A DNA stretch of 64,000 bases from NCBI GenBank assembly GCA_964250615.1, contig CAXUGM010000001.1; one strand, 5' to 3'. How positions within the stretch are numbered: position 1 is the first letter of the stretch; each line of letters starts with the position of its first letter. Shown one piece after another: positions 7,493 to 15,947 of the stretch. The position numbers and the translations under genes are program-made. The notes below the pieces were generated by a model. That model searched no databases and was not told the DNA's origin. It saw nothing but the letters and a program-made list of their open reading frames with translations. This DNA comes from Blautia sp900556555. Lineage in GTDB: Bacteria; Bacillota; Clostridia; Lachnospirales; Lachnospiraceae.

Positions 7493-8687
7493 GGTGCAGG
7501 ACAGGGATAGAGAAGAATTTGTGAATCTAAGGAAACAGCTTATGGAGTGTTTGGAAAATACCTGGGAGGAATCCGACCAGGGGGTGATGGAGAATATTGA
7601 CAGTTTGATAGGGGATTATTGCAGAACAACATATATGCCTATTTCCAGGAGAGAAGCACTTCGCAGAGACTTGTTCAGCTCTGTACGGAAAATGGATGTA
7701 CTTGAGGAACTGTTGGAGGATGACACCATTACGGAGATTATGGTCAACCGGTGGGATAAAATTTTTATTGAAAAAGACGGAAAGATTTTCCCGCTGGATA
7801 AGACTTTTTCTTCCCCGGAAAAACTGGATGATGTGATACAGCAGATGGCTTCACGCTGCAACAGGGTGATTAATACTTTGCAGCCTATTGTAGATGCCAG
7901 ATTAAAGAATGGAGAACGAATCAATGCGGTAATTGCACCGGTAGCACTGGATGGACCAATTCTGACCATCCGAAGATTTCCAAATGAGCCTATTACCATG
8001 GAAAAACTTCTGGAAATGGACAGTCTCACGAAAGAGGCAGCAGAAGTCCTGAAGGTTTTGATCCGGGCTGGCTATACCATTTTGATCGGCGGAGGAACCG
8101 GGGCTGGGAAAACCACGTTTTTAAATGCCCTGTCCCAGTATATCCCCGAAGATGAGAGGGTAATCACCATTGAAGATAATGCGGAGCTTCAGCTTCAGGG
8201 ACTTCCTAATCTGGTACGCCTGGAATGCAGACAGGCGAATATTGAGAAAAATCAGGAGATTTCCATAGGGGATTTATTAAAAACCTGTTTGAGAATGCGG
8301 CCAAGCAGGATTATTGTAGGGGAGGTCCGCTCAAGAGAAGCAGCAGAGCTTCTACAGGCTGTAAATGTAGGGAATGATGGCAGTCTGTCTACCATTCATG
8401 CCAATAGCTGCAAAGATATGATTAGCAGGCTGGAAACCATGGTTCTCATGGGAATTGATCTTCCTGTTCCGGTAATCCGCAGGCAGATTCTCTCTGGATT
8501 CGATATTTTCATTCATCTTGGAAGGATGCGGGATAAGAGCAGGAAGGTGATGGAAATCTGTGAGATTGACAGAATGTGTGATGGAGAAATTTTGTTAAAT
8601 CCTTTGTTTGTAAGAAAACAGAAGCTAGAAAAGACAGGGGAACTGATACACAGAGAAAAACTTGGAAAGGCAGGGATTTCCCTATGA
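7479..8687 (+). CDS. CpaF/TadA family secretion ATPase
   Basis: 402-residue motor ATPase of the type II/IV secretion superfamily that powers Flp pilus assembly. Domain order: helical N-terminus, N-terminal PAS-like domain with the family phrase DDTITEIMVN (about residues 80-90), RIN(A)VIAP and LTIRRFPNEPIT, Walker A GGGTGAGKTT at about residues 205-214, Walker B region RIIVGEVRSREA, and SLSTIHANS with the conserved His box. Length is typical. The start ATG lies within the end of the preceding gene and the last codons overlap the tadB start (ATGA-type). Very secure family call. Confidence 0.95.
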   Translation: MKENKVQDRDREEFVNLRKQLMECLENTWEESDQGVMENIDSLIGDYCRTTYMPISRREALRRDLFSSVRKMDVLEELLEDDTITEIMVNRWDKIFIEKDGKIFPLDKTFSSPEKLDDVIQQMASRCNRVINTLQPIVDARLKNGERINAVIAPVALDGPILTIRRFPNEPITMEKLLEMDSLTKEAAEVLKVLIRAGYTILIGGGTGAGKTTFLNALSQYIPEDERVITIEDNAELQLQGLPNLVRLECRQANIEKNQEISIGDLLKTCLRMRPSRIIVGEVRSREAAELLQAVNVGNDGSLSTIHANSCKDMISRLETMVLMGIDLPVPVIRRQILSGFDIFIHLGRMRDKSRKVMEICEIDRMCDGEILLNPLFVRKQKLEKTGELIHREKLGKAGISL

Positions 8688-9442
8688 AACATACGGGAGA
8701 AAAAATAGATTATGATGTTTATCATCTGTCCTGGAAACAGTGGATACAGTACATCACAGAAGCGGTGGTTTTGTGCGGGACGATTAATTATTTATTTTAT
8801 CAAAGTGCGGCAGTATTTCTCTTTATCCTTCCTGTCTCTGCCTGGTATATCAGGAAGAGAAAAAGACAGCAGATCCAGTTGAGAAAAAAGAGGATTCATT
8901 ACCAGTTTAAGGATGCTCTTGGTGCTATGCAGGTGGGAATCGCAGCAGGGTATTCTCTGGATAATGCAGTGAAAGAGGCAAGAAAGGATTTGGAAAGAAT
9001 ATATGGAAAAACAGCAGAAATGACCATGGAGTTTGCTTATATGGAAGTTCAGTTAAGACACAGTGTTTCACTGGAGGAATTGTTATACGATCTGGGAATA
9101 CGCAGCAGAGTGGAGGATATTTTAAATTTTTCTGATATTCTGGTGCAATCTAAGAAAATGGGAGGAAATATGAAGGAAATTCTGCAAAAGTGTATCCGTT
9201 CCATGGAAGAGCGGATTCAGGTGCAAAAGGAAATAGATACCATTCTTGCATCTAAAAAAATGGAGCAGAAGATTATGAGTGTGATTCCATTAGGAATTAT
9301 TTTATATATGCATCTTACTTCCCCGGGATTTCTGGATGTTCTTTATCATACGGGAGTAGGTATCTGTGTGATGACATTCTGTTTGTTTTTGTATCTGTTT
9401 GCATTTGTGTGGGGAGTGAGGTTGACAGAGATTGAGGTTTAG
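8684..9442 (+). CDS. TadB-like inner platform protein (T2SSF domain)
   Basis: 252 residues with two hydrophobic hairpins near residues 28-55 and 205-245 that flank a cytoplasmic helical T2SSF domain. The segment FKDALGAMQVGIAAGYSLDNAV and the later RIQVQKEIDTILASKKMEQKIM are typical of GspF/TadB/TadC platform proteins, which couple the CpaF motor to pilin extrusion. It starts in the ATGA overlap with cpaF and overlaps the next gene by 11 bases. The assignment as TadB rather than TadC rests on order (cpaF-tadB-tadC). Confidence 0.85.
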   Translation: MKHTGEKIDYDVYHLSWKQWIQYITEAVVLCGTINYLFYQSAAVFLFILPVSAWYIRKRKRQQIQLRKKRIHYQFKDALGAMQVGIAAGYSLDNAVKEARKDLERIYGKTAEMTMEFAYMEVQLRHSVSLEELLYDLGIRSRVEDILNFSDILVQSKKMGGNMKEILQKCIRSMEERIQVQKEIDTILASKKMEQKIMSVIPLGIILYMHLTSPGFLDVLYHTGVGICVMTFCLFLYLFAFVWGVRLTEIEV

Positions 9443-10631
9443 AAAATATTTTTCCGTGGCAATCATAGTGTCAGGAACTCTTTTAGGACTGGGGATTTAC
9501 ATACAGGAAAAGCAGGATACAGAAATGAACTGCCTTCCCAGAAATCCTTACGGGGAGGGCGGATATGAGCAGCATTTAAGTGTGGAAGCTGGAAACAGAG
9601 AAGAGAAGATCAAAATTTTTGTGGAGGAGGAGCATTACAAAGAACAGGAAGTTCTGGAATATATCCAAGGAGCAAAAGAAGAGCTGGAACAATGGTATGA
9701 GGGACAGACAAAAGGCACAGGCGAGATTCAAAAAGATATGAAATTTTTGGAACAGATTGAGAACAATCCGGTGATGCTGTCCTGGAGTACCGGGTGGCCG
9801 GATGTGCTGAGCTGGGAGGGGAGGATTGGAGAAAACGTGAGTGAACAAGGTGAGAAAACAGAATTGTATTGTACAATTTCGCTGGAAGATCATGAGGAGG
9901 TCTGGACAAAAGAGGTGACGGTGTTTCCGCCTGTTCTCAGTAAAAGTCAGGAACTTGAGAAGAAAATCCAGAAGAAGGCAGAAGAAATTAGTCATGAAGA
10001 AGGAAAAAAGCTGTTGCTTCCAGAGACCATAGATGGGGAAACTGTCCATTATAAAAAAGATAAAGACTATAAAGGCCCTCTGGTGTGTATTCTTTCCCTG
10101 CTTCTGGGACTTGGTGCAGAACCTTTAGCAAGAGAGAAAGAAAAGCAAAAAGAAGAAAAGAAGAGAAAGGAAATGCAGGCAGACTATCCGGATATCGTAG
10201 AAAAACTGGTACTGTTTCTAAGGGCAGGTTTTTCTATCCGCAGAGCAATGGAAAAACTGGCAACAGGCTATTTAAGGAACAGGGACAAATATCATTTGGG
10301 AGAGAGGGCTGCATATGAGGAGGTGGTGAAAACATGCAGAGAAATGGAAGGAGGGATGTACGAGGCAGAGGCGTATGAGAGGATGGGGAGACGGTATGGG
10401 ATTTCCCAGTACAAGATGCTTTCTGTTCTGCTGGTTCAGAATCTGAGAAGAGGGAATGAAAACCTGCTGGAACTACTGGAGAGAGAAGCTGCCTCTGTCA
10501 CAGAAGAGAGAAAACGCAGTGCCAGGGTAAAAGGGGAGGAGGCAGCTATCAAACTTCTGCTTCCCATGGTGATGCAGCTGGTGGTTGTACTGATTATTCT
10601 TATGGTGCCGGCTTTTTTGAGTTTTATGTAG
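9432..10631 (+). CDS. TadC-like platform protein with an N-terminal extracytoplasmic region
   Basis: 399 residues. The C-terminal 150 residues form a T2SSF domain (DYPDIVEKLVLFLRAGFSIR, then a final hydrophobic hairpin ending VPAFLSFM). The N-terminus differs from ordinary TadC: a membrane helix at about residues 8-22 is followed by some 190 hydrophilic Glu-rich residues, then a second helix near 215-230 (GPLVCILSLLLGLGAEP) and a basic Lys-rich linker. The middle region would lie outside the membrane. TTG start inside the end of tadB. Ends 21 bases before the Flp pilin. Confidence 0.8.
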   Translation: MRFRKYFSVAIIVSGTLLGLGIYIQEKQDTEMNCLPRNPYGEGGYEQHLSVEAGNREEKIKIFVEEEHYKEQEVLEYIQGAKEELEQWYEGQTKGTGEIQKDMKFLEQIENNPVMLSWSTGWPDVLSWEGRIGENVSEQGEKTELYCTISLEDHEEVWTKEVTVFPPVLSKSQELEKKIQKKAEEISHEEGKKLLLPETIDGETVHYKKDKDYKGPLVCILSLLLGLGAEPLAREKEKQKEEKKRKEMQADYPDIVEKLVLFLRAGFSIRRAMEKLATGYLRNRDKYHLGERAAYEEVVKTCREMEGGMYEAEAYERMGRRYGISQYKMLSVLLVQNLRRGNENLLELLEREAASVTEERKRSARVKGEEAAIKLLLPMVMQLVVVLIILMVPAFLSFM

Positions 10632-10652
10632 GATGAGATTGGAGGAATGAGT

Positions 10653-10820
10653 ATGAAATTGCTGAAAGAATTTTGGATGGAAGAGGATGCAGTAGGTGTT
10701 GTGGAGATTATTTTGATTCTTGTGGTTCTCATTGGACTGGTTCTGATTTTTAAGGAGCAGCTTACCAGTCTGGTAAAGAATATTTTGTCAAAAATCACAA
10801 AACAGAGTAATAGTGTGTAG
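10653..10820 (+). CDS. Flp1-type type IVb pilin, 55 aa
   Basis: Short ORF directly after tadC: MKLLKEFWMEEDAVGVVEII, then a 17-residue hydrophobic helix and an amphipathic tail ending KITKQSNSV. Size, charged leader and the EDAVGVVE motif with Glu at +5 after cleavage behind Ala13 match Flp1-like prepilins, the structural subunit of Tad pili. GGAGG lies seven bases before ATG 10653; an in-frame ATG at 10647 would be only one base after the GGAGG core. Position between tadC and the pseudopilin genes is as expected. This is probably the major pilin. Cleavage after Ala, not Gly, is inferred. Confidence 0.85.
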   Translation: MKLLKEFWMEEDAVGVVEIILILVVLIGLVLIFKEQLTSLVKNILSKITKQSNSV

Positions 10821-10831
10821 GCGGTGGAAAT

Positions 10832-12205
10832 GTGAAAAAGCAGAAGGGGAGTATGACAGTGGCCATGAGCCTGATGATGCTGGTTCTGCTGTCTCTGGTG
10901 GCAGCAGGACTGCAGGCATCCAGAGTTGCATGCACAAGAGTGCAGGCTGTCAATGGAATTGATACAGGACTGTATTCCCTGTTTTCGGAATATGATGAAA
11001 AGCTGCTGGAGCAGTATCATTTGTTTTTTCTGGATGGAAGCTATGGGACAGGCAGGATGAATCCAGCACAGATGATTAATCAGATTGAATATTACATGAA
11101 GCCGGTGCTGTCTTCCGGTCTCACCAGATGCAGTATCCTGGCATGTGGAATCGATGGATACAGGGTTGCGTCTGATGAAAAAGGAAAGGCAGTGCAGCAG
11201 CAGATGATTCGTTATATGAAGGAAAATCTTGGGGTGTCAGCCATAGAAGCAATCCGGGACAGAATGGAGGATTCACAAAATATTCTAAATCACCAGGAGC
11301 AAATCCGGGATTTTGGGATTTCTGAAATTGTGCCGGAGGATACAGAACCAATGGAAGGGATATCAGAGAATAATAATCCCCTGGAGATTGTCAGGAACTT
11401 GAGAAATAATGGGTTCCTTGGAATGGTAATGCCCTCCGGGAGTATTGTATCAGAAAAGCAGATAGAGGTTCAGGAAACAGCTTCAAGGCGGGAATTGCAG
11501 ACTGGAATAGGGGATTTCCGGGGGCAGGATTATGGAACCTCCGGGCTTGATAAATTATGGGTACAGGAATATATCCTGGAGCATATGAGCAGCTATACGG
11601 ACCAGGAGACAGACGGACCCCTGGATTATGAAGCGGAGTATATTCTAGGAGGGAAAGATTCAGATAAAGATAATCTTTCTTATGTTGTAAACAGGATTCT
11701 TTTAATCCGGGAAGCAGCCAATATCGCTTATTTATACACGGACAGTCAGAGAAGGGCAGAGCTGGAAGCCTGTGCGGCAGCACTGTCATTTTTAACCTTG
11801 ATTCCAGAGGGAATGGTGCTGGTGCAGGCGATTTTAGCAGCAGGGTGGGCATATGTGGAAAGCCTTTCTGATGTGAGGGGTCTTCTGTCAGGAGGGGAAG
11901 TGCCTTTGGTAAAGGACAGAGCCTCATGGAGAACGCAATTAGGAAATCTGGGAATCAGAGATACGTGTACAGGAAGTGCAGGACTTAACTATGAAGAATA
12001 TTTGAGAATTCTGTTTGCCATGTCCTCGAAGGAGAAAACCGTAATGCGGGCCTTGGACGTGATGGAATTGAATCTGAGAATGATTCCGGGAAAAGAAAAT
12101 TTTGCTATAGATGCATGTACAGATGCAGTATCCTTTTCTTTTCAGATTCAGGGAGCAGAAGGAAAAAAATGGCAGGCTGACCGGATGTACACCTATGATA
12201 TGTGA
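10832..12205 (+). CDS. Tad-locus DUF5702-type protein with pilin-like N-terminus
   Basis: 457 residues, GTG start at 10832 behind GGCGGTGG. The N-terminus KKQKGSMTVAMSLMMLVLLS is a class III-like signal: basic residues, Gly6, then a hydrophobic stretch. The rest is mostly hydrophilic and helical with LYSLFSEYDEKLLEQYHLFFLDGSYG early on, a phrase I associate with DUF5702 proteins found in clostridial Tad loci; a second hydrophobic patch lies at about residues 320-345. It may be a large pseudopilin or tip protein processed by one of the A24 peptidases. Function otherwise unknown. The stop overlaps the possible GTG start of the next gene. Confidence 0.65.
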   Translation: MKKQKGSMTVAMSLMMLVLLSLVAAGLQASRVACTRVQAVNGIDTGLYSLFSEYDEKLLEQYHLFFLDGSYGTGRMNPAQMINQIEYYMKPVLSSGLTRCSILACGIDGYRVASDEKGKAVQQQMIRYMKENLGVSAIEAIRDRMEDSQNILNHQEQIRDFGISEIVPEDTEPMEGISENNNPLEIVRNLRNNGFLGMVMPSGSIVSEKQIEVQETASRRELQTGIGDFRGQDYGTSGLDKLWVQEYILEHMSSYTDQETDGPLDYEAEYILGGKDSDKDNLSYVVNRILLIREAANIAYLYTDSQRRAELEACAAALSFLTLIPEGMVLVQAILAAGWAYVESLSDVRGLLSGGEVPLVKDRASWRTQLGNLGIRDTCTGSAGLNYEEYLRILFAMSSKEKTVMRALDVMELNLRMIPGKENFAIDACTDAVSFSFQIQGAEGKKWQADRMYTYDM

Positions 12206-12222
12206 GAAAGAAGGGCAGGAAA

Positions 12223-13047
12223 ATGAAACACAGAAAGTCAGAAAAAAAGATTAAGGAGGAAAGCTCTCTTCAGAAAAAGGCGAGTCTTACTGTGGAAAGT
12301 GCATTTGTTCTGCCCTTTTTCTTTATAGCGGTTGTTTTAATCGCAGGAATGCTGGATCTTTACCGGATTTTTGTATTAGTACAGACATCTTTGTGTGAAG
12401 GGGCAAAGGAATTGGGCATGTATGCTTATTGCAGTCCAGAGGATACTCAGTCACCGGTGGGAATCGTGAATGATGGAATCTGTGCTGCATATGGCAGCAG
12501 AAAGATACGGGAAAGGCTTGAAGGAGAAGCATTATCAGGAATCAAAGGAGGAATCAATGGGATACAGTTGCTGGGTTCTAATTACCGGGATGATATTGTG
12601 TTTTTACGGGCATCTTTTCTTTATCAGGTTCCTTCTGGAATCTTTCAGATATTCCCGGTTTCTGTCAAAGTAGAAGGACAGGCAAGAGCCTGGAAGGGTT
12701 TTCAAGGAAAACTGTATGGGAATAGTGAAGATAATGAGATGGTTTACATAACAGATTGGGAAAGTGTGTATCATACTTCAGAATCATGTACTCATTTGAA
12801 TCTTTCTGTGGAGGCAGTTGCTCTTTGGCATGCTCAAAATGCAAGTAACCAATACGGAGAGAGGTATCATGCCTGCGAAAGCTGTATTGGGCAGGGAACT
12901 GCCCATGGAATGGTCTATATTACTTCAACAGGAACTGCTTACCACAGTAATGCACAGTGCGGAGGAATCAAAAGGAGTGTAAGAATGGTAAAAAAATCAG
13001 AGACAGAGGCACTTCATGCCTGTGAAAGATGTGGAGGGAAAAAATGA
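12223..13047 (+). CDS. TadE-like pseudopilin with two C-terminal Cys/His modules
   Basis: 274 residues from ATG 12223 (GAAGGG seven bases upstream; the GTG at 12202 lacks one). Residues about 22-50 contain the TadE motif KKASLTVESAFVLPFFF and one membrane helix, then an extracytoplasmic body. The last 100 residues hold two similar modules: VYITDWESVYHTSESCTHLN...YHACESC and VYITSTGTAYHSNAQCGG...LHACERCGG. Each has YH-x(3-4)-C followed by HACxxC, a pattern seen in small metal-binding domains attached to secreted nucleases. Such a duplicated Cys-rich tail is unusual on a minor pilin. ATGA overlap with the next gene indicates coupling. Confidence 0.75.
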   Translation: MKHRKSEKKIKEESSLQKKASLTVESAFVLPFFFIAVVLIAGMLDLYRIFVLVQTSLCEGAKELGMYAYCSPEDTQSPVGIVNDGICAAYGSRKIRERLEGEALSGIKGGINGIQLLGSNYRDDIVFLRASFLYQVPSGIFQIFPVSVKVEGQARAWKGFQGKLYGNSEDNEMVYITDWESVYHTSESCTHLNLSVEAVALWHAQNASNQYGERYHACESCIGQGTAHGMVYITSTGTAYHSNAQCGGIKRSVRMVKKSETEALHACERCGGKK

Positions 13048-13493
13048 CGGTAAAATGGTTCATACATATGTGGATGCTTGGAATGTGCAGTGTGGAAGAT
13101 TGTAAAGAAAAAAGAATCTCTTTGTGGAAAATCAAGCTGTACGCAGTGCTTATTTTTGCATATGAAATCTGGTACAGGGCAGGCCAGGGGGGTGGATGGT
13201 CTAAATGGATGTTGTGGTGTCTGATGGGAATCCTTCCAGGAACTGCAATGCTGGTTATCAGCAGAGTATCAAAAGAAACCATAGGATACGGAGATGGCTA
13301 TCTCACGCTGATTCTTGGATTTTCTATGGGGTTCTGGGATACCCTGGGAATACTGGGGATAGCATTTCTTGGAGCCATGGGGGCAGCAATTTATCTTATC
13401 ATAATCAGGAGAAGGAGCAGGAACAGTGAGATTGCATTTGTTCCATTTTTATTTTTGGGAATGGCAGGTACGGGGTTATGGAAAGGCATGTAA
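13044..13493 (+). CDS. second A24 family prepilin peptidase of the Tad locus
   Basis: 149 residues from ATG 13044, which overlaps the previous stop (ATGA) and has GGAGGG five bases upstream; the in-frame ATG at 13029 would include that site. Catalytic Asp motifs: CSVEDCKEKRIS near the N-terminus and GYGDGYLTLILG near the middle. About four to five hydrophobic segments, shorter than the first peptidase at 5985. It lies between two TadE-like genes, so it may be specialised for them. Overlaps the next gene by 16 bases. Confidence 0.8.
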   Translation: MTVKWFIHMWMLGMCSVEDCKEKRISLWKIKLYAVLIFAYEIWYRAGQGGGWSKWMLWCLMGILPGTAMLVISRVSKETIGYGDGYLTLILGFSMGFWDTLGILGIAFLGAMGAAIYLIIIRRRSRNSEIAFVPFLFLGMAGTGLWKGM

Positions 13494-13882
13494 AAGGCAG
13501 CTATACGGTAGAAATGGCATTGATCAGTGGAATCTGGCTTCTGGTGATTTTTGCATCACTTTTGCTTTTGCTTGGAAGTTATATGAGAGTATGGGATACA
13601 GCGGGAGCCTGTGAAACTGCTGTTTACGGAAGTACCCTGGCTGTCAGCAGATCTATAGATGGTGTGAGCAGAGCAAAAGAGGCAGAAAGAGCCAGATTAG
13701 ATGCTTATCAGGTATCAGGGAGTAAAAGAGAAATAATAGTTTCTTTTGATAAAAATTTGAAAATACCCTTTCAAGGTCTTAACTGGAGGAGAAAGGCAGT
13801 AATCAGAAGCAAGGTCATAAGACCTGTATTATTTATTGGAAAAGTGCAGAAAGCCAGGAAAGTCCTGGATATGGAAAGATAA
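13478..13882 (+). CDS. TadE-like pseudopilin
   Basis: 134 residues. The short basic leader MERHVKGSYTVEMALISGIW carries the TadE/pilin motif (Gly, then TVE with Glu at +5) and is followed by a single membrane helix up to about residue 32. The remainder is a small extracytoplasmic domain rich in Arg/Lys with no cysteine pattern apart from one early Cys. Minor pilins of this class are cleaved by the A24 peptidase and take part in pilus biogenesis. The gene starts inside the second peptidase gene and ends 27 bases before the FHA gene. Confidence 0.75.
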   Translation: MERHVKGSYTVEMALISGIWLLVIFASLLLLLGSYMRVWDTAGACETAVYGSTLAVSRSIDGVSRAKEAERARLDAYQVSGSKREIIVSFDKNLKIPFQGLNWRRKAVIRSKVIRPVLFIGKVQKARKVLDMER

Positions 13883-13909
13883 AAAATGAAAAAGAAAGGG
13901 GGGCTGCGA

Positions 13910-15229
13910 ATGGAAATTTCTTATAAAAGAAGTATGAATGATAATTATATGGTGATTGGGGGAGGAGAAATCAGGAAGAGAGACAGCTATCAGACACGTA
14001 TGCTTCTGGAGAACCAGATTCGGGGCCTGCTTCCGTGTAAACTTCAAAAAGTGAATGGAGAGGAATTGTTTTATTATGGAATTACAGGCTGTCAAAGCCT
14101 GAAAAACTTATTTGAAAATAGAAAATTTGACAGGAGAGAGCTGGAAAATTTGTTCATAAGCGTTCTTAAAATTATGGAAAATTTAGATGAATACTTACTG
14201 AACCGGGATCACTTGTTACTGCAGCCTTCCTGTATTTTCCGGGGTAAAGAGAATAAAGAATATTACTTTGTCTGGTGTCCTGTATCAGAAGAGGATATAG
14301 AACAGGAATTCAGGCAGTTGACAGAATATATTTTGCCTAAAATAGACCATACGGATAAAGAAGCTGTTACGCTGGGGTATGGAATATACAAGGAATCAAC
14401 AGAATCCGGTATGCGTATGGATATTCTAAAAGAACAGGTATATGTACAAAAAGAGGAATCAATCAGTCATGAATGGGAAAGCGGGATACAGGATGAAGAG
14501 AAAAGGGAGCAGGAACGCCAGAAGATTCTTGATGATTTTTATAAAGACGAAGACAGAGAAGAAAAACAAAGCGTAGGAAAAATAGGGATTCTTGTCAGTA
14601 CCATTGTAGCAGCAGGGATATTCTGGGCGGTGAGAAATCTGAGAGTCATGGCTTCCGTCTATCTATGGGCTGTAGTGATAGGAATTGTACTGGTACTGGG
14701 AGGTGTCATAGGAGGTATATATTTTTGGAGATACCAACATTCAAAAAAGGAAGAAGCCTTTGATAAAAAGACAGAGGTAAAGGACGATATCCAGGAAAAA
14801 AATTTTCAAACAGAAAATTTTATAAAAGAAAGTGAGGGAGAAACAGGTTCAACTGCACTGTTACAGGAAAAAGAATCTTCTTTTGCATATCTGGAAGAAT
14901 TAGATAAAGCAAATCCAGAGAGATATTTTCTGGAAAAAGAAATTACCATAATTGGAAAATGGAAAGAAAATGTGGATATTTGGCTGAATATACCTACAGT
15001 TAGCCGCTTACATGCGAAAATAATCAGAAAAGGACAGAAAGATGTTCTCGTAGATATTAATTCTAGGAATGGAACGATACTCAACAATCTGTGGCTCAAT
15101 CCGGAACAGGAATATGATTTGCAAAGTGATGATATCATCATTTTTGCACAGAAAAAATTCCGATATGTTTACCATAATGCACAAATGAACCATGCTTTGG
15201 CTTGCAATAAAAGCAGAAAAGATTTATAA
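13910..15229 (+). CDS. DUF6382-like and FHA domain membrane protein
   Basis: About 439 residues from ATG 13910 (AAAGGGGGG six bases upstream; an ATG at 13886 would add eight). N-terminal domain up to about residue 165 resembles the DUF6382 region that precedes FHA domains in clostridial Tad loci. Two membrane helices follow near residues 220-265, then a charged linker and a C-terminal FHA domain with IGKWKENVDIWL, the core SRLHAKI and NSRNGTILNN, i.e. the conserved Arg, Ser-His and Asn residues that bind phosphothreonine. It probably tethers phosphorylated partners to the pilus machine. Its kinase is not in the window. Confidence 0.75.
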   Translation: MEISYKRSMNDNYMVIGGGEIRKRDSYQTRMLLENQIRGLLPCKLQKVNGEELFYYGITGCQSLKNLFENRKFDRRELENLFISVLKIMENLDEYLLNRDHLLLQPSCIFRGKENKEYYFVWCPVSEEDIEQEFRQLTEYILPKIDHTDKEAVTLGYGIYKESTESGMRMDILKEQVYVQKEESISHEWESGIQDEEKREQERQKILDDFYKDEDREEKQSVGKIGILVSTIVAAGIFWAVRNLRVMASVYLWAVVIGIVLVLGGVIGGIYFWRYQHSKKEEAFDKKTEVKDDIQEKNFQTENFIKESEGETGSTALLQEKESSFAYLEELDKANPERYFLEKEITIIGKWKENVDIWLNIPTVSRLHAKIIRKGQKDVLVDINSRNGTILNNLWLNPEQEYDLQSDDIIIFAQKKFRYVYHNAQMNHALACNKSRKDL

Positions 15230-15272
15230 TATTAACACATTAATTCAATATTATGAAGGAAAAGGTGTGTAT

Positions 15273-15929
15273 ATGAATCCATATGATCAGTTTTCGCCCC
15301 AATATCAGGAAGAAAGTGATTTTAAACGTTTTATGAGAAGCAGAAAACAAGTGCCAGTGAACACTTTTTTGATTTTCCTGAATCTTCTGGTATTTGCTGC
15401 CGTGGAATTAACAGGTTCTGCTCTGGATACCATGCACATGTACAGGTGGGGCGCCGGGTATGCTCCTGCGATTATAGTGGGGAAGGAGTATTACCGACTG
15501 GTTACAGCAATGTTTCTTCATTTTGGAATTCAACATTTAGGAAATAATATGCTGGTATTGCTCTTTCTTGGCGACTGCCTGGAACGGAATATCGGTAAGT
15601 TTAAATATCTCTTAATTTATTTTATAGGAGGAGTGGGAGCCAATATTTTGTCTACCTGCTATGAAGTTATAAAAAAGGATGGGGCTGTTTCAGCAGGTGC
15701 TTCCGGTGCGGTTTTTGCAGTGATCGGAGCCATGATTTATATACTCCTGATTAACAAAGGGCATATTGAAAGCTTCACGGCAAAACGGCTGATTTTCATG
15801 GCTGCCTTGAGCCTTTATCTTGGTATCACAAGTGCAGGCATAGATAATATGGCACACTTTGGCGGTCTGATTTTTGGATTTCTTCTGGGAATTCTTTTGT
15901 ACCGCAGACCCAAAAGACAGAGAATCTGA
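15273..15929 (+). CDS. rhomboid family intramembrane serine protease
   Basis: 218 residues from ATG 15273, preceded by AAGGAAAAGG; the longer reading from 15192 overlaps the FHA gene and lacks a site. Six to seven hydrophobic segments. Rhomboid hallmarks: an early FGIQHLGNNM (HxxxN loop), GVGAN, the nucleophile motif GASGAVFAVIGA with Ser, and the catalytic His in DNMAHFGGLIFGFLLG. These enzymes cleave membrane helices within the bilayer. As last gene of the Tad run it may process a pseudopilin or regulator, but its real substrate is unknown. Confidence 0.9.
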   Translation: MNPYDQFSPQYQEESDFKRFMRSRKQVPVNTFLIFLNLLVFAAVELTGSALDTMHMYRWGAGYAPAIIVGKEYYRLVTAMFLHFGIQHLGNNMLVLLFLGDCLERNIGKFKYLLIYFIGGVGANILSTCYEVIKKDGAVSAGASGAVFAVIGAMIYILLINKGHIESFTAKRLIFMAALSLYLGITSAGIDNMAHFGGLIFGFLLGILLYRRPKRQRI

Positions 15930-15947
15930 TTTATGCAGGAAGCAGAA

